This document shows, piece by piece, positions 34,882 through 43,023 of a stretch of 64,000 nucleotides of DNA. Positions within the stretch are counted from its first letter, which is position 1, and each line of letters begins with the position of its first letter. Origin of the DNA: Acidimicrobiaceae bacterium (GTDB lineage Bacteria; Actinomycetota; Acidimicrobiia; Acidimicrobiales; Aldehydirespiratoraceae); assembly GCA_026708645.1 (NCBI GenBank), contig JAPOUM010000041.1, positions 141,880 through 205,879 on the forward strand, given 5' to 3'. Position numbers and translations under genes: made by a program. Under the pieces are notes generated by a model that saw nothing but the letters and a program-made list of their open reading frames with translations, was not told the origin of the DNA and did not search any database.

Positions 34882-37541
34882 GGCTTCATTGGATCCGGCT
34901 GCGGAACTTCGGCGGCGTGACCGACAGCGGCAAGGTGAAGTTCGCCACAACGGGCGTCACAGTCGTGGAAGGCCCCAACGAGGTCGGCAAGACTTCGATG
35001 CCCGAAGCGCTCGATCTCATCATCGACAAGCTTGACTCGGCGAAGACCAAAGCGATCCGGTCGGTGCAGCCGGTGGGCCGAGACGTAGGACCCGAAGTCG
35101 AGATCGAGATGTCGTCGGGCGATTACCGCTTCGTGTATTCGAAGCGATGGCTGCGCAACCGTTCCACGACCCTCGAAGTCATCGCGCCCCAGCGAGAGAA
35201 ACTCTCCGGGCGCGCGGCCCACGACCGGGTGATCGAGATCCTCGAGGAGACTCTGGACACGAACCTCTGGGCGGCTCTGCGCATCGAACAGGGTCAGGAA
35301 CTCTGGCTGCCGGACTTCGCTGAGACCTCCCTCGGGCAGGCACTCGATCATGCTGTCGGCGGCCAGTTCGCGTCCGAGCGCGAGGAGAGCCTCTGGACTC
35401 GCATACAGACCGAGCGCGACAGTTACTGCACTCCGACCGGACGACCTTCGACGGAGCGCAAGACTGCTGAGGCACAGGTCGAAGAGGCTCGACAAGAAGC
35501 GGACCGGATCGAACAGCAGCTGCGTGGGATCGAAAGCGACAGCGACGAGATGGCTCGTCGCGCGGCCGACACGCAGCGGCTGGAGGAGACTCGTCGCGAC
35601 AGCGACAAGCAGGCCGGCGAACTGAGCGAACAGTGGGATGCAACCGAGCACTTGCGCGGTCGCATCCAAGAATTGCGTACGGCGAATGAGTCGGCTGAAA
35701 CCAAACGCGACAGCATCGACGGCGAGCAGCGGCGCCGCCAGACCATGATCGAAGATCACGAGGCTGGCGTCGACAGGCTGAAAGCGCTCATGGCCGAAGC
35801 CGAACGGGCCGCACCTGCTCTCGCTGCGGCCTCTCAGCGCAGCGAGGAAACCGATCAGGCCACTGAGACGGCCCGCCAGGCCCTGAAGGACGCCGAGAAA
35901 ACCCAGCGCCGAGCCGGCGACGACCGCGACCACCACAAACGACAGATCGACGTGGCGATGCTGCAAGAGCGCCACGAGCGGATCGTCAAAGAGAAGCAGG
36001 CGCTGAGCGATGCCGCCAGCCGTCTCGAGACGGCCAAAGTCGATGACGAACTGCTCGAAAAGATCGAACAGGCGCACATCGCTGCGGCGAGCGCCGACGC
36101 GGCCTTCACCACCGGCGCGGCCTCAGTCGAGGTGACAGCGACGCGAGATCTGGCTTTGCGAATCGACGGCGAGGAGGTCGCGCTCAACGCTGGCGAGGCG
36201 AAACGGTCCGTCGTGGACGTCGAGACTGTATGGACTATCCCCGACGTTGCTCAGATGCGGGTGACGTCGGGCCGCGGGTCCAAGAACCTTGCGTCTCAGC
36301 GCAGAGACGCACAGGACGCGCTGCGACGCTTGTGCGAGGCCGGCGGCGTGGCTGACGTCTCAGAGGCACGCAAAGCGGCACGGGAGCGCAACGACGCCGA
36401 ACGCAGACGCGACGAGGCCGCCGCAGCCATCGAGCGTGACCTGCGGGACCTGACCGTGGAGGGCATTGAGACCAAGATCACCGGCCTCAACAAGTGGATC
36501 GAGTCATACCGCGATGAGCGCACCGACGACGCTCCCCTCCCACCGGACTTCGAAGCCGCCAAGCAGATCGCCTCGGATGCGGACCGGGCCGTCGACGAGC
36601 GTCGCGGCGAACTCGATGCCAACCAGAAAGCCGCCGAGCGTGCTGCCGAGACCCTCAAAACAGAACAAATCAAAGCGGCCGGACTCGACGGGCAGATCAA
36701 GACCGCCCACAGCGAATGCTCCAACGCTGAGGAACGGCTCGCTGAAGCCAGACAGGAACGAGCCGACGCCGACATCGTCGCAGATCTCGCCGCAGCGGCC
36801 CAGGCCGCCCACAGCTCCCAGGAATCACTGGACGCCTCCGAGGCGGAACTGAGGGCAACGGATCCCGACTCGCTGAAGGCCAAGCTCGACAACGCCCGCA
36901 AGGCTGTCGAACGGGCCAGAGCCGACCTGCTTTCCAACAAGGAGCGCCAAGTCGAACTCCGCGGGCGCTTGGAAATACAAGGCGAGCAGGGACTGCGAAC
37001 TCGCCTCGACGAGAAGCAGAGCGAGTTGAGCCACCTCGAGCGCGAACATGAAAGCGTCGAGGCCCGAGCCCGGGCTGCTGCTTTGCTCTACGAAACCTTC
37101 GACCGGTTCCGCAAGGAAGCCCGACAACGTTACATGGCGCCGTTCAAGCAGGAGATAGATCGCCTCGGGCGCATCGTCTTCAATCCGAGTTTCGAGGTGA
37201 CACTCGACGAGGATCTGTGTGTGACAGGCCGCACGCTCGACGGCGACACGCTCACAGCAGATCAGCTCAGCACTGGGGCGCAGGAGCAGATCGGGGTGCT
37301 CTGCCGGCTCGCTTGCGCGGCCATCGTCAGCCCTGACGGCGGCGGCGCGCCGGTGATAATCGACGACGCTCTCGGGTGGAGCGACCCGGCTCGCCTCCGC
37401 GGCATGGGCGCGGCCATCGCTGCCTCCAGCGGGGACTGCCAGGTGATAATCCTGACCTGCACCCCCGACCGCTACTCCAGCATCGGCAACGCCACCACAG
37501 TCCGGCTGCCCTCCGGCGGCCGCGGCCCGAACGGCTCGTGA
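34878..37541 (+). CDS. sbcC: SbcC/Rad50-like SMC-family ATPase
   Basis: The ATPase half of the SbcCD-like complex, 887 residues from the GTG at 34878, with AGGAG 7 nt upstream. Walker A is VEGPNEVGKTSM (~30-41), the ABC signature is LSTGAQEQIGVLCRLA (~797-812) and Walker B VIIDDALGWSD (~824-834). Long coiled coils surround a beta-rich segment at ~407-475 (VTATRDLALRIDGEEVALNA). I find no CxxC zinc hook, so it is closer to YhaN-like than to classical SbcC proteins. Translationally linked to sbcD through the repeat-encoded leader. Confidence 0.88.
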   Translation: MRLHWIRLRNFGGVTDSGKVKFATTGVTVVEGPNEVGKTSMPEALDLIIDKLDSAKTKAIRSVQPVGRDVGPEVEIEMSSGDYRFVYSKRWLRNRSTTLEVIAPQREKLSGRAAHDRVIEILEETLDTNLWAALRIEQGQELWLPDFAETSLGQALDHAVGGQFASEREESLWTRIQTERDSYCTPTGRPSTERKTAEAQVEEARQEADRIEQQLRGIESDSDEMARRAADTQRLEETRRDSDKQAGELSEQWDATEHLRGRIQELRTANESAETKRDSIDGEQRRRQTMIEDHEAGVDRLKALMAEAERAAPALAAASQRSEETDQATETARQALKDAEKTQRRAGDDRDHHKRQIDVAMLQERHERIVKEKQALSDAASRLETAKVDDELLEKIEQAHIAAASADAAFTTGAASVEVTATRDLALRIDGEEVALNAGEAKRSVVDVETVWTIPDVAQMRVTSGRGSKNLASQRRDAQDALRRLCEAGGVADVSEARKAARERNDAERRRDEAAAAIERDLRDLTVEGIETKITGLNKWIESYRDERTDDAPLPPDFEAAKQIASDADRAVDERRGELDANQKAAERAAETLKTEQIKAAGLDGQIKTAHSECSNAEERLAEARQERADADIVADLAAAAQAAHSSQESLDASEAELRATDPDSLKAKLDNARKAVERARADLLSNKERQVELRGRLEIQGEQGLRTRLDEKQSELSHLEREHESVEARARAAALLYETFDRFRKEARQRYMAPFKQEIDRLGRIVFNPSFEVTLDEDLCVTGRTLDGDTLTADQLSTGAQEQIGVLCRLACAAIVSPDGGGAPVIIDDALGWSDPARLRGMGAAIAASSGDCQVIILTCTPDRYSSIGNATTVRLPSGGRGPNGS

Positions 37542-37616
37542 GCGCCGCGGACAAGAACGCAAGAGAGGAGGTGATTAGAAGCGACTAGAGAAAACAGATG
37601 CAAAAGAAAAGAGCGG

Positions 37617-37633
37617 CTAGAAGAAACTTCTAG
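37617..37633. terminator. small perfect hairpin between sbcC and hisG
   Basis: CTAGAAG-AAA-CTTCTAG folds into a 7-bp stem with a 3-nt loop between two convergent genes. Surrounding bases carry repeated CTCAAGACTTCTAAGG-like units (37638-37672). There is no T run, so terminator function is tentative. Confidence 0.3.
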
Positions 37634-37684
37634 GGCAGCTCAAGACTTCTAAGGGCTCAAGACTCCTAAGGCACGATCAAGGCT

Positions 37685-38560
37685 TTAGGGCACGATCTTG
37701 GAGATCGGCAGTTCCACTATTCCGGTGGCGCCCACATCCCGCAGAGCGGGGATCAGAATGTTGATCTCGTCGCGCGGCACCACCGTCTCGATTGCGTAGC
37801 CGGCGCCGCGGAACAGCTCGTTGACGGTCGGCGCCTTCAACGCCGGCAGGAGGCCGATCACATCGTCGAGCGCTTCGGCGCCCACGTTGAGCTTCACCAG
37901 AACCTTGCCACGAGCTTCGAGCACCCCTTGGAGCAGCGTGAAAATCTGGCCCATGGCATGGCGCTTCGCTGTGTCGGCGGCCGCGGCAGGATTGGCGATC
38001 AACTCGGTGTAGGAAGTGAGCAGCGTGTCGATGATCCGCAGCCTCGCAGCCCGCAGAGCTCGTCCGGTCTCGGTGATCTCCACCACTGCGTCCACGATGT
38101 CGGGCACTTTGGCTTCGGTGGCGCCGTAGCTCAAAGCGATCTGCGCCTCGATGCCGGCAGCCTCGAAGAAGCGCCTGGTCAGCTGCGGATACTCGGTGGA
38201 GACGCGCACTCCCTGGGGCAAGTCCGCCACGCTTCGGCAGGGCGAATCGTCAGCCACCGCCAGCACCACCCTGATCGGCAGCGAAGTCGCCTTCGAGTAT
38301 TGCAGCTCGCCCAGAGACACCACGTCGCTGCTGGTCTCCTCCACCCAGTCCCGCCCGGTGATGCCGAAATCGAAAAGCCCCTCCGAAACATAGATCGGGA
38401 TCTCCTGAGGCCTCAGGATCCGCACGTCGCTGATGCGCGGATCCGACACCGAGGCTTTGTAGGCCACATCAGAGGATCGTCGGACCGGCAGGGCGGCGGC
38501 TTCGAACAGTTCGAGAGTCGACTTCTCGAGCGATCCCTTGGGCAGAACGAGCTTGAGCAT
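37685..38560 (-). CDS. hisG: ATP phosphoribosyltransferase, long form
   Basis: HisG catalyses the first step of histidine synthesis, joining ATP and PRPP. The 291-residue length matches the long form with a C-terminal histidine-binding regulatory domain. It begins MLKLVLPKGSLEKSTLELFE and shows FDFGITGRDWVEE and VDAVVEITETGRALRAARLR. No other his gene is in the window. First core gene after the accessory region on this side. Confidence 0.97.
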   Translation of the reverse strand: MLKLVLPKGSLEKSTLELFEAAALPVRRSSDVAYKASVSDPRISDVRILRPQEIPIYVSEGLFDFGITGRDWVEETSSDVVSLGELQYSKATSLPIRVVLAVADDSPCRSVADLPQGVRVSTEYPQLTRRFFEAAGIEAQIALSYGATEAKVPDIVDAVVEITETGRALRAARLRIIDTLLTSYTELIANPAAAADTAKRHAMGQIFTLLQGVLEARGKVLVKLNVGAEALDDVIGLLPALKAPTVNELFRGAGYAIETVVPRDEINILIPALRDVGATGIVELPISKIVP

Positions 38561-38630
38561 GTTTGGTCCTGAGAAGTGGCTTCGCCGGCAGAGGGGTCTC
38601 GTGAGGGACTGCGAGAGGGATCGCTCGAGG

Positions 38631-39161
38631 TTACGTATGTGGGTGAGGGTCGTAGTTGTCGACGAGCAGCCGCACCGCGTGGCCGATCACGTCGAGCACG
38701 GCTTCGACCGACTCCACGCAGCCCGCCGTCGATCCTGGCGTGTTGAGCACAAGCGCTGCGCCGACCACGCCCGCGGTGCCCCGCGACAACCGTCCCAGAG
38801 GGTTGACCAAGCGCATCGCCTCAGAGAGGCCGGGCGCTTCGCGTTCGATCACCGCTTTGGTGGCTTCCGGCGTGGCGTCGCGAGGGCCGAAGCCGGTGCC
38901 GCCGGTGGTGACGATCAGGCCGTGGAAACCGTCAGCCAGGCGCCGCAGCTCGCGGCTGACCGGCTTGACGCCGTCAGCGACCACCGACTGCTCGACCACT
39001 GTCCAACCCGTCGACGCAAGGAACTCGGTCAACGTTGCGCCGCTGCGGTTCTCTCGGGTGCCTGCGACCACCCCGTCAGACACGGTCAGCACTTTGGCTG
39101 CCAGACCGCTGCCGCTGCCGGCGCCCTGTTTGACAGCGCTGCCGCTGCTCGCTCCGGACAC
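38631..39161 (-). CDS. MogA/MoaB-family molybdenum cofactor protein
   Basis: A 176-residue MoCF-biosynthesis domain protein that would adenylylate molybdopterin or act in related cofactor assembly. Motifs: KVLTVSDGVVAGTRENRSG, LIVTTGGTGFGPRDATPEAT and LSRGTAGVVGAALVLNTPGS. The GTG start at 39159-39161 lies in a region repeated 72 bp upstream; the first ~20 residues are Gly/Ser-rich and the domain begins at about residue 23. No other molybdenum cofactor genes are nearby. Confidence 0.85.
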   Translation of the reverse strand: MSGASSGSAVKQGAGSGSGLAAKVLTVSDGVVAGTRENRSGATLTEFLASTGWTVVEQSVVADGVKPVSRELRRLADGFHGLIVTTGGTGFGPRDATPEATKAVIEREAPGLSEAMRLVNPLGRLSRGTAGVVGAALVLNTPGSTAGCVESVEAVLDVIGHAVRLLVDNYDPHPHT

Positions 39162-39257
39162 GGCACAACCCTAGCCCGACGCGCCACGCAGCGCCGGAAC
39201 CCGGTGACCGCACCGCAGGCTCGCTCCGGACACGGCATAACCCTAGCCCGACGCGAG
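39149..39257 (-). repeat. duplicated start region of the MogA-like gene with 20-codon leader ORF
   Basis: A 37-bp block (TCGCTCCGGACACGGCA at its left end, one mismatch) lies at 39149-39185 and 39221-39257, a 72-bp period. Each copy contains the start GTG-TCC-GGA. The upstream copy opens MSGASLRCGHRVPALRGASG and stops (TAG at 39171-39173) 10 nt before the real start. Confidence 0.75.
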
Positions 39258-39366
39258 CGGCCCGGTGAACGACGAGCCCCGGCCAGCCCCGACAAGGTGG
39301 CCCGCCACCTGCCCGGCGCGACCCGACCCGGCGCCGACAATGCTCCCGGCAGTGCTGCGGCAGTGG

Positions 39367-39684
39367 TCGAAACATTCGCCAGCGACGACACCCACCCCCA
39401 CCTCGGCGGTTAGATACCCCGTCCAAATATCGTTGCTCGATCGAAGCATTCACCGGCGGCGATGCGGACCCACCCCCGCACGCCATCGCCCAGGCGTGCG
39501 GGCTGGTGCCCGATCGAAGTATTCGCCTGCAGCGACACGCGCCCACCGTTGCGGCGAGGCTGCGCCAGCGTCCTACCCAACCCGCGCATCCAAACATTCG
39601 CCCGCCGCGACGAACGACACAACGCCCACACGCAACGTGAACGCCCTACCCAACCCGCGCATCGAAGCATTCACCGGCGGCGAT
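39367..39684 (-). repeat. five imperfect ~74-bp tandem copies of the fmt 3' end
   Basis: A 23-bp core, consensus TCGAAGCATTCRCCRGCGRC, begins at 39367, 39441, 39514, 39589 and 39662 (spacings 74, 73, 75, 73). The last copy is the true fmt C-terminus, coding RIAAGECFDARVG and stop. The copy at 39589 still codes VAAGECLDARVG plus stop; others keep AAGE(C/Y)FD. The array fills most of the 484-bp gap between fmt and the MogA-like gene, where I see no other gene. It superficially resembles a CRISPR but is derived from coding sequence. Confidence 0.8.
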
Positions 39685-40920
39685 GCGGGCCCCGTTGGCC
39701 CAGTCCGGCGCTGAAGTCGCGGAACGGCCCTCGGACTGCACCCGCAGCAGACGCAAAGCCCCGCGACCAGTGCCGACTAGCACCTCGGCCGGGCCTGCAG
39801 ACGGAGTTCTCAGCGTGATCCGCCCGGCTGCCGCAGCCTGACCGGCGGCCGGAGCCTGACCCGCCGCTGCAGCCTGGCTGAGCGCTGAGGACGGACCTCC
39901 TGTCAAACCGGCGGCCGTCCCTGAAACCGGCACCGCAGCCGATCCCTCGGCCAGCCCGACAACCCTGCTCGCCTCTGAGGAGAACGGGATGCTGATATCC
40001 GGCGCCAAAGCCGGCACCGCCGCTGATCCCGCAGGCGACCCGACGATCTGCTGAGCGGCGAGCACTTTGAGCCGCTTGCCTCTGAAAGTCGTCCAGGCGC
40101 CGCCCACACGCACCAGCCTCAGCACATGCTCAGCCGGGGCGGCCCAGTCGATGCGCAACTCATCCGTGCTGATCTTGTCGGCCCAGGCGACCTCGCCCGA
40201 CTGCGGCGCCGGCTCACCGAAACCTTCGTTCAGCGCCTCAAGCAGCATCTCGACACCCAGATCGCAGAGCCGGGCCCGCAGATCGTCGGCGGACTCGTCA
40301 GGGGCGATGGCTGTGGAGCGCCGCCGGTAGACCGCCCCGGCGTCGAGATCGGGCGCCACTTCCATCAGACAGACGCCGGTCTCGGCGTCGCCGGCGAGGA
40401 TGGCCCGCTCCACCGGCGCCGCCCCGCGCCAACGCGGCAGCAACGAGAAATGCAGGTTCACCGTGCGGCGCTTCTGCAGCACCGAGGACGGGATCAGTTC
40501 GCCGTAAGCGACGACCACTGCGACATCGGCGGACGCCGCCGAAGCGTCGCTGATGTCGTGGCTCACGGTCAGGCCCAACTCGACGGCTGCGTCCTGCACC
40601 GGTGAAGGAGTCGGCGCCTGGCGGCGGCCGCGGCGCTTGGGCGGGCGGGTCACCACCAGCACTACCTGATGGCCCGCCGCACAAAGCGCCTGAAGCGGCG
40701 GCACTGCTGTGCCGGGCGTGCCGAAATAGACGACGCTGCTGCGTGTCCGAGTCGGTTGCGACGCCTGCGACAGCCGGGAATGCTGCGAATCCTGCTGCCT
40801 GCCCGCTGATCGCGAGAGACCGTCCGCCGAGTGTGGCTGGGACACCTGCGTCCGCGGATGCTGCGCCGGCTGCGCGGTCACTGCAGGGCCGGCTTCAGAA
40901 GTCGAGCCGACAGCGTCCAT
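39646..40920 (-). CDS. fmt: methionyl-tRNA formyltransferase
   Basis: Fmt formylates initiator methionyl-tRNA. The catalytic domain begins near residue 60 (VVYFGTPGTAVPPLQAL) and includes VNLHFSLLPRWRGAAPVERA with the catalytic Asn-His neighbourhood, followed by the C-terminal tRNA-binding domain (WTTFRGKRLKVL). A ~70-residue Ala/Pro/Ser-rich insertion lies in the C-terminal domain (SQAAAAGQAPAAGQAAAAG). The ATG at 40918-40920 is the first plausible start; the 55-60 residues before the domain are low complexity (424 residues in all). Its 3' end is multiplied downstream. Confidence 0.94.
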   Translation of the reverse strand: MDAVGSTSEAGPAVTAQPAQHPRTQVSQPHSADGLSRSAGRQQDSQHSRLSQASQPTRTRSSVVYFGTPGTAVPPLQALCAAGHQVVLVVTRPPKRRGRRQAPTPSPVQDAAVELGLTVSHDISDASAASADVAVVVAYGELIPSSVLQKRRTVNLHFSLLPRWRGAAPVERAILAGDAETGVCLMEVAPDLDAGAVYRRRSTAIAPDESADDLRARLCDLGVEMLLEALNEGFGEPAPQSGEVAWADKISTDELRIDWAAPAEHVLRLVRVGGAWTTFRGKRLKVLAAQQIVGSPAGSAAVPALAPDISIPFSSEASRVVGLAEGSAAVPVSGTAAGLTGGPSSALSQAAAAGQAPAAGQAAAAGRITLRTPSAGPAEVLVGTGRGALRLLRVQSEGRSATSAPDWANGARIAAGECFDARVG

Positions 40921-41019
40921 GCGCAAGCGAAGCCGCGGATCGAGCAGCCCTCAGCCCGCAGCAAGCAACAGCGGCGACGACACTGCTGCGACGCGACGAG
41001 CTCTCACCGCCGGTCACGC

Positions 41020-41583
41020 TCAGAGCAGGCGCAGACCGGACGGAGCGGTGTCGGCGACGGCGAGCGGGCGCTGCGGCGCGGACTGAGAGCCGGCGCCTAT
41101 GCCCAGCTCGCGCAAGGTGCGCAACGCCGCCTTGCGACGCTCCTCGTCGAGCCTTTCGATCAGCAGCGTGCCGTCGAGGTGGTCCAGTTCGTGCTGGAAC
41201 AACCGAGCCTCGAGTTCGTCGGCTTCCACCGAGACCTCGTTGCCGTCGAGGTCATGTCCCACAACGTGGACCTGTTTGGGACGCACGATCTCCCACGACA
41301 GTCCCGGCACCGACAGGCAGCCCTCGTCGAAGACCCACTCGCCGTCGGATTCGACGATCTCAGGGTTGACAATGGTGCGAGGGCCGTCGCCGACATCCCA
41401 CACGAACAGCCGCTTCCGCACGCCGATCTGCGGCGCCGCCAGCCCGACCCCCTGCGCTTCGTACATGGTTTCGAGCATCCCGTCGGCTATGCGCACCAGG
41501 GTGGAGTCGACCTCGGTGACGTCAGCGGCGCGCCGTCGCAGAACCGGATCGCCGATGATGCGAATGTCGTAGGGCGCCGTCAC
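41020..41583 (-). CDS. def: peptide deformylase
   Basis: Peptide deformylase removes the formyl group from new proteins, the counterpart of the adjacent fmt. The three metal-site motifs are GVGLAAPQIG, EGCLSVP and QHELDHLDG. The GTG at 41581-41583 gives a normal 187-residue enzyme starting MTAPYDIRIIGDP; the longer open frame upstream is an extension without family support. About 100 nt separate it from fmt. Confidence 0.96.
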   Translation of the reverse strand: MTAPYDIRIIGDPVLRRRAADVTEVDSTLVRIADGMLETMYEAQGVGLAAPQIGVRKRLFVWDVGDGPRTIVNPEIVESDGEWVFDEGCLSVPGLSWEIVRPKQVHVVGHDLDGNEVSVEADELEARLFQHELDHLDGTLLIERLDEERRKAALRTLRELGIGAGSQSAPQRPLAVADTAPSGLRLL

Positions 41584-41706
41584 GCCTTCGAGGCTACCGC
41601 CGCGCCGCGACCGATCCCGCGAACCGGCCCGCGAGCATCCCGCGAATCCCCTGTCAGCGTTCCTCGACACAGACAATCGAATTAGCAATCATGCAGACAG
41701 CAGCTT

Positions 41707-41736
41707 GGACAACAAGATGGACAACCGATAGGACAA
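41707..41736 (+). promoter_or_regulatory. three GGACAA repeats upstream of fic
   Basis: GGACAA occurs at 41707, 41719 and 41731, exactly 12 bp apart, in the 76-bp AT-rich gap before the fic ATG at 41765. A TATTAG box at 41747-41752 may be the -10. The regular spacing suggests binding of a regulator on nearly one face of the helix. Confidence 0.45.
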
Positions 41737-41764
41737 AACAAAGTTCTATTAGTAGGGTTGACCC

Positions 41765-42940
41765 ATGAGAGCCTACCGTGAATCTCATCCGTGGATCACT
41801 TTCGAAGCCACAGACCTCAACAAGCTGCTGCCGAGGACCTGGATGCTTCTGGGCGAAGCCCGCTCGAAGTGCGCTCATTTGGCCGGCGCGCCGCTGCAGC
41901 CCGAAGTGGCACAGGACCTGTATCGGGTCGCCCTCATCAAAGGAGCTCAAGCGACGACCGCCATCGAAGGCAACACGCTCACAGAGGAACAGGTGAAAGG
42001 AATCCTGGACAGGACCTTCGAAGCGCCGTCTTCGCGCGTCTACCAGCAACGCGAGGTCCGCAACGTGCTGGATCTGCTCAACGAGATCCAGCAGCAAGTT
42101 ATGTCAGGCGACTCGCCGGCAATCACCCGAGACCTGATACTCGACTTCAACCGCCGACTTCTCGCAGGGACCGAGCACGAACCTGATGCGACTCCAGGTC
42201 GGGTCCGAGATCATGAAGTCGTCGTCGGGAAGTACCGGGGCGCTCCGGCGGAGGACTGCGACCACCTGTTGAAGCGCCTCGCCGAATGGCTGGAGAGCGA
42301 CACTTTCAAGTCCGACGATCCCAAGATCGGATTCGCGCTGTCGGTGACCGGCGCGATATACGCCCATCTTTACATGGCCTGGCTGCATCCCTTCGGCGAC
42401 GGCAACGGACGCACTGCCAGGTTGATGGAATTCTTGATCATCGCCAAAAGTGGCACAACGCCCGTGCTGGCCGCTCACCTGATGTCGAACCATTACAACC
42501 TGACACGCGATCGCTACTACCGCGAACTGCAATCCGCCAGCCGCACCCAGGACACGGTCGGCTTCGTCGCCTATGCGATTCAGGGATTCGTGGACGGATT
42601 GCGCGAGCAGATCGACAAAGTCCTACTACAACAGCTGGAACTCACCTGGATAAGCCACGTTCACAAGGTGATGGGCACTTACCCGTCGAGCCCGGCATGT
42701 GACCGTCAGCGGGCTCTCGTGCTCGCCATAGCCCCCGGTGCGGAGCATTCGAAAGGAGAGTTGCAGCGTCTCACCCCCGAGTTGGCGGCTTTGTACGCAA
42801 CGAAGGGCCCCCGGACGCTGAGCCGCGACTTGAACCGTCTGGAGAAAGCCGGCCTCATGCACCAAAACCTCAAACGATGGAGAGCCAACCATTCGCTCGT
42901 GAAAGCCTTCTTGCCGCCCGTCGCCGAGGAGAACCCCTAG
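41765..42940 (+). CDS. Fic-family protein, class II
   Basis: A complete 391-residue Fic protein. The N-terminal Fic_N region carries the inhibitory-helix motif TTAIEGNTL (residues ~67-75), the catalytic motif is HPFGDGNGRTAR (~212-223), and the C-terminus is a winged-helix-like domain (TLSRDLNRLEKAGLM, ~355-369). Such proteins AMPylate partner proteins and are held in check by the inhibitory glutamate. It stands alone, divergent from def, and interrupts the def-priA gene block that runs on the other strand. Confidence 0.92.
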   Translation: MRAYRESHPWITFEATDLNKLLPRTWMLLGEARSKCAHLAGAPLQPEVAQDLYRVALIKGAQATTAIEGNTLTEEQVKGILDRTFEAPSSRVYQQREVRNVLDLLNEIQQQVMSGDSPAITRDLILDFNRRLLAGTEHEPDATPGRVRDHEVVVGKYRGAPAEDCDHLLKRLAEWLESDTFKSDDPKIGFALSVTGAIYAHLYMAWLHPFGDGNGRTARLMEFLIIAKSGTTPVLAAHLMSNHYNLTRDRYYRELQSASRTQDTVGFVAYAIQGFVDGLREQIDKVLLQQLELTWISHVHKVMGTYPSSPACDRQRALVLAIAPGAEHSKGELQRLTPELAALYATKGPRTLSRDLNRLEKAGLMHQNLKRWRANHSLVKAFLPPVAEENP

Positions 42941-43023
42941 CCCCAGCCACTGATGCCGGCTCGCATGAGCGTGAGTGTGCGATGCGCGGAGCCCAGTGGG
43001 CGACGACACGGTTGATCGCGATG

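Noticed and set aside
37538..37588. 16-codon ORF overlapping the sbcC stop (GTGA)
   Set aside because: The start overlap is suggestive, but the peptide is very short and has no further support.
39367..39684. CRISPR-like array of five 23-bp repeats with ~50-bp spacers
   Set aside because: The repeats are imperfect, the rightmost lies inside fmt and codes its C-terminus, the spacers are also related in places, and no cas genes are present.
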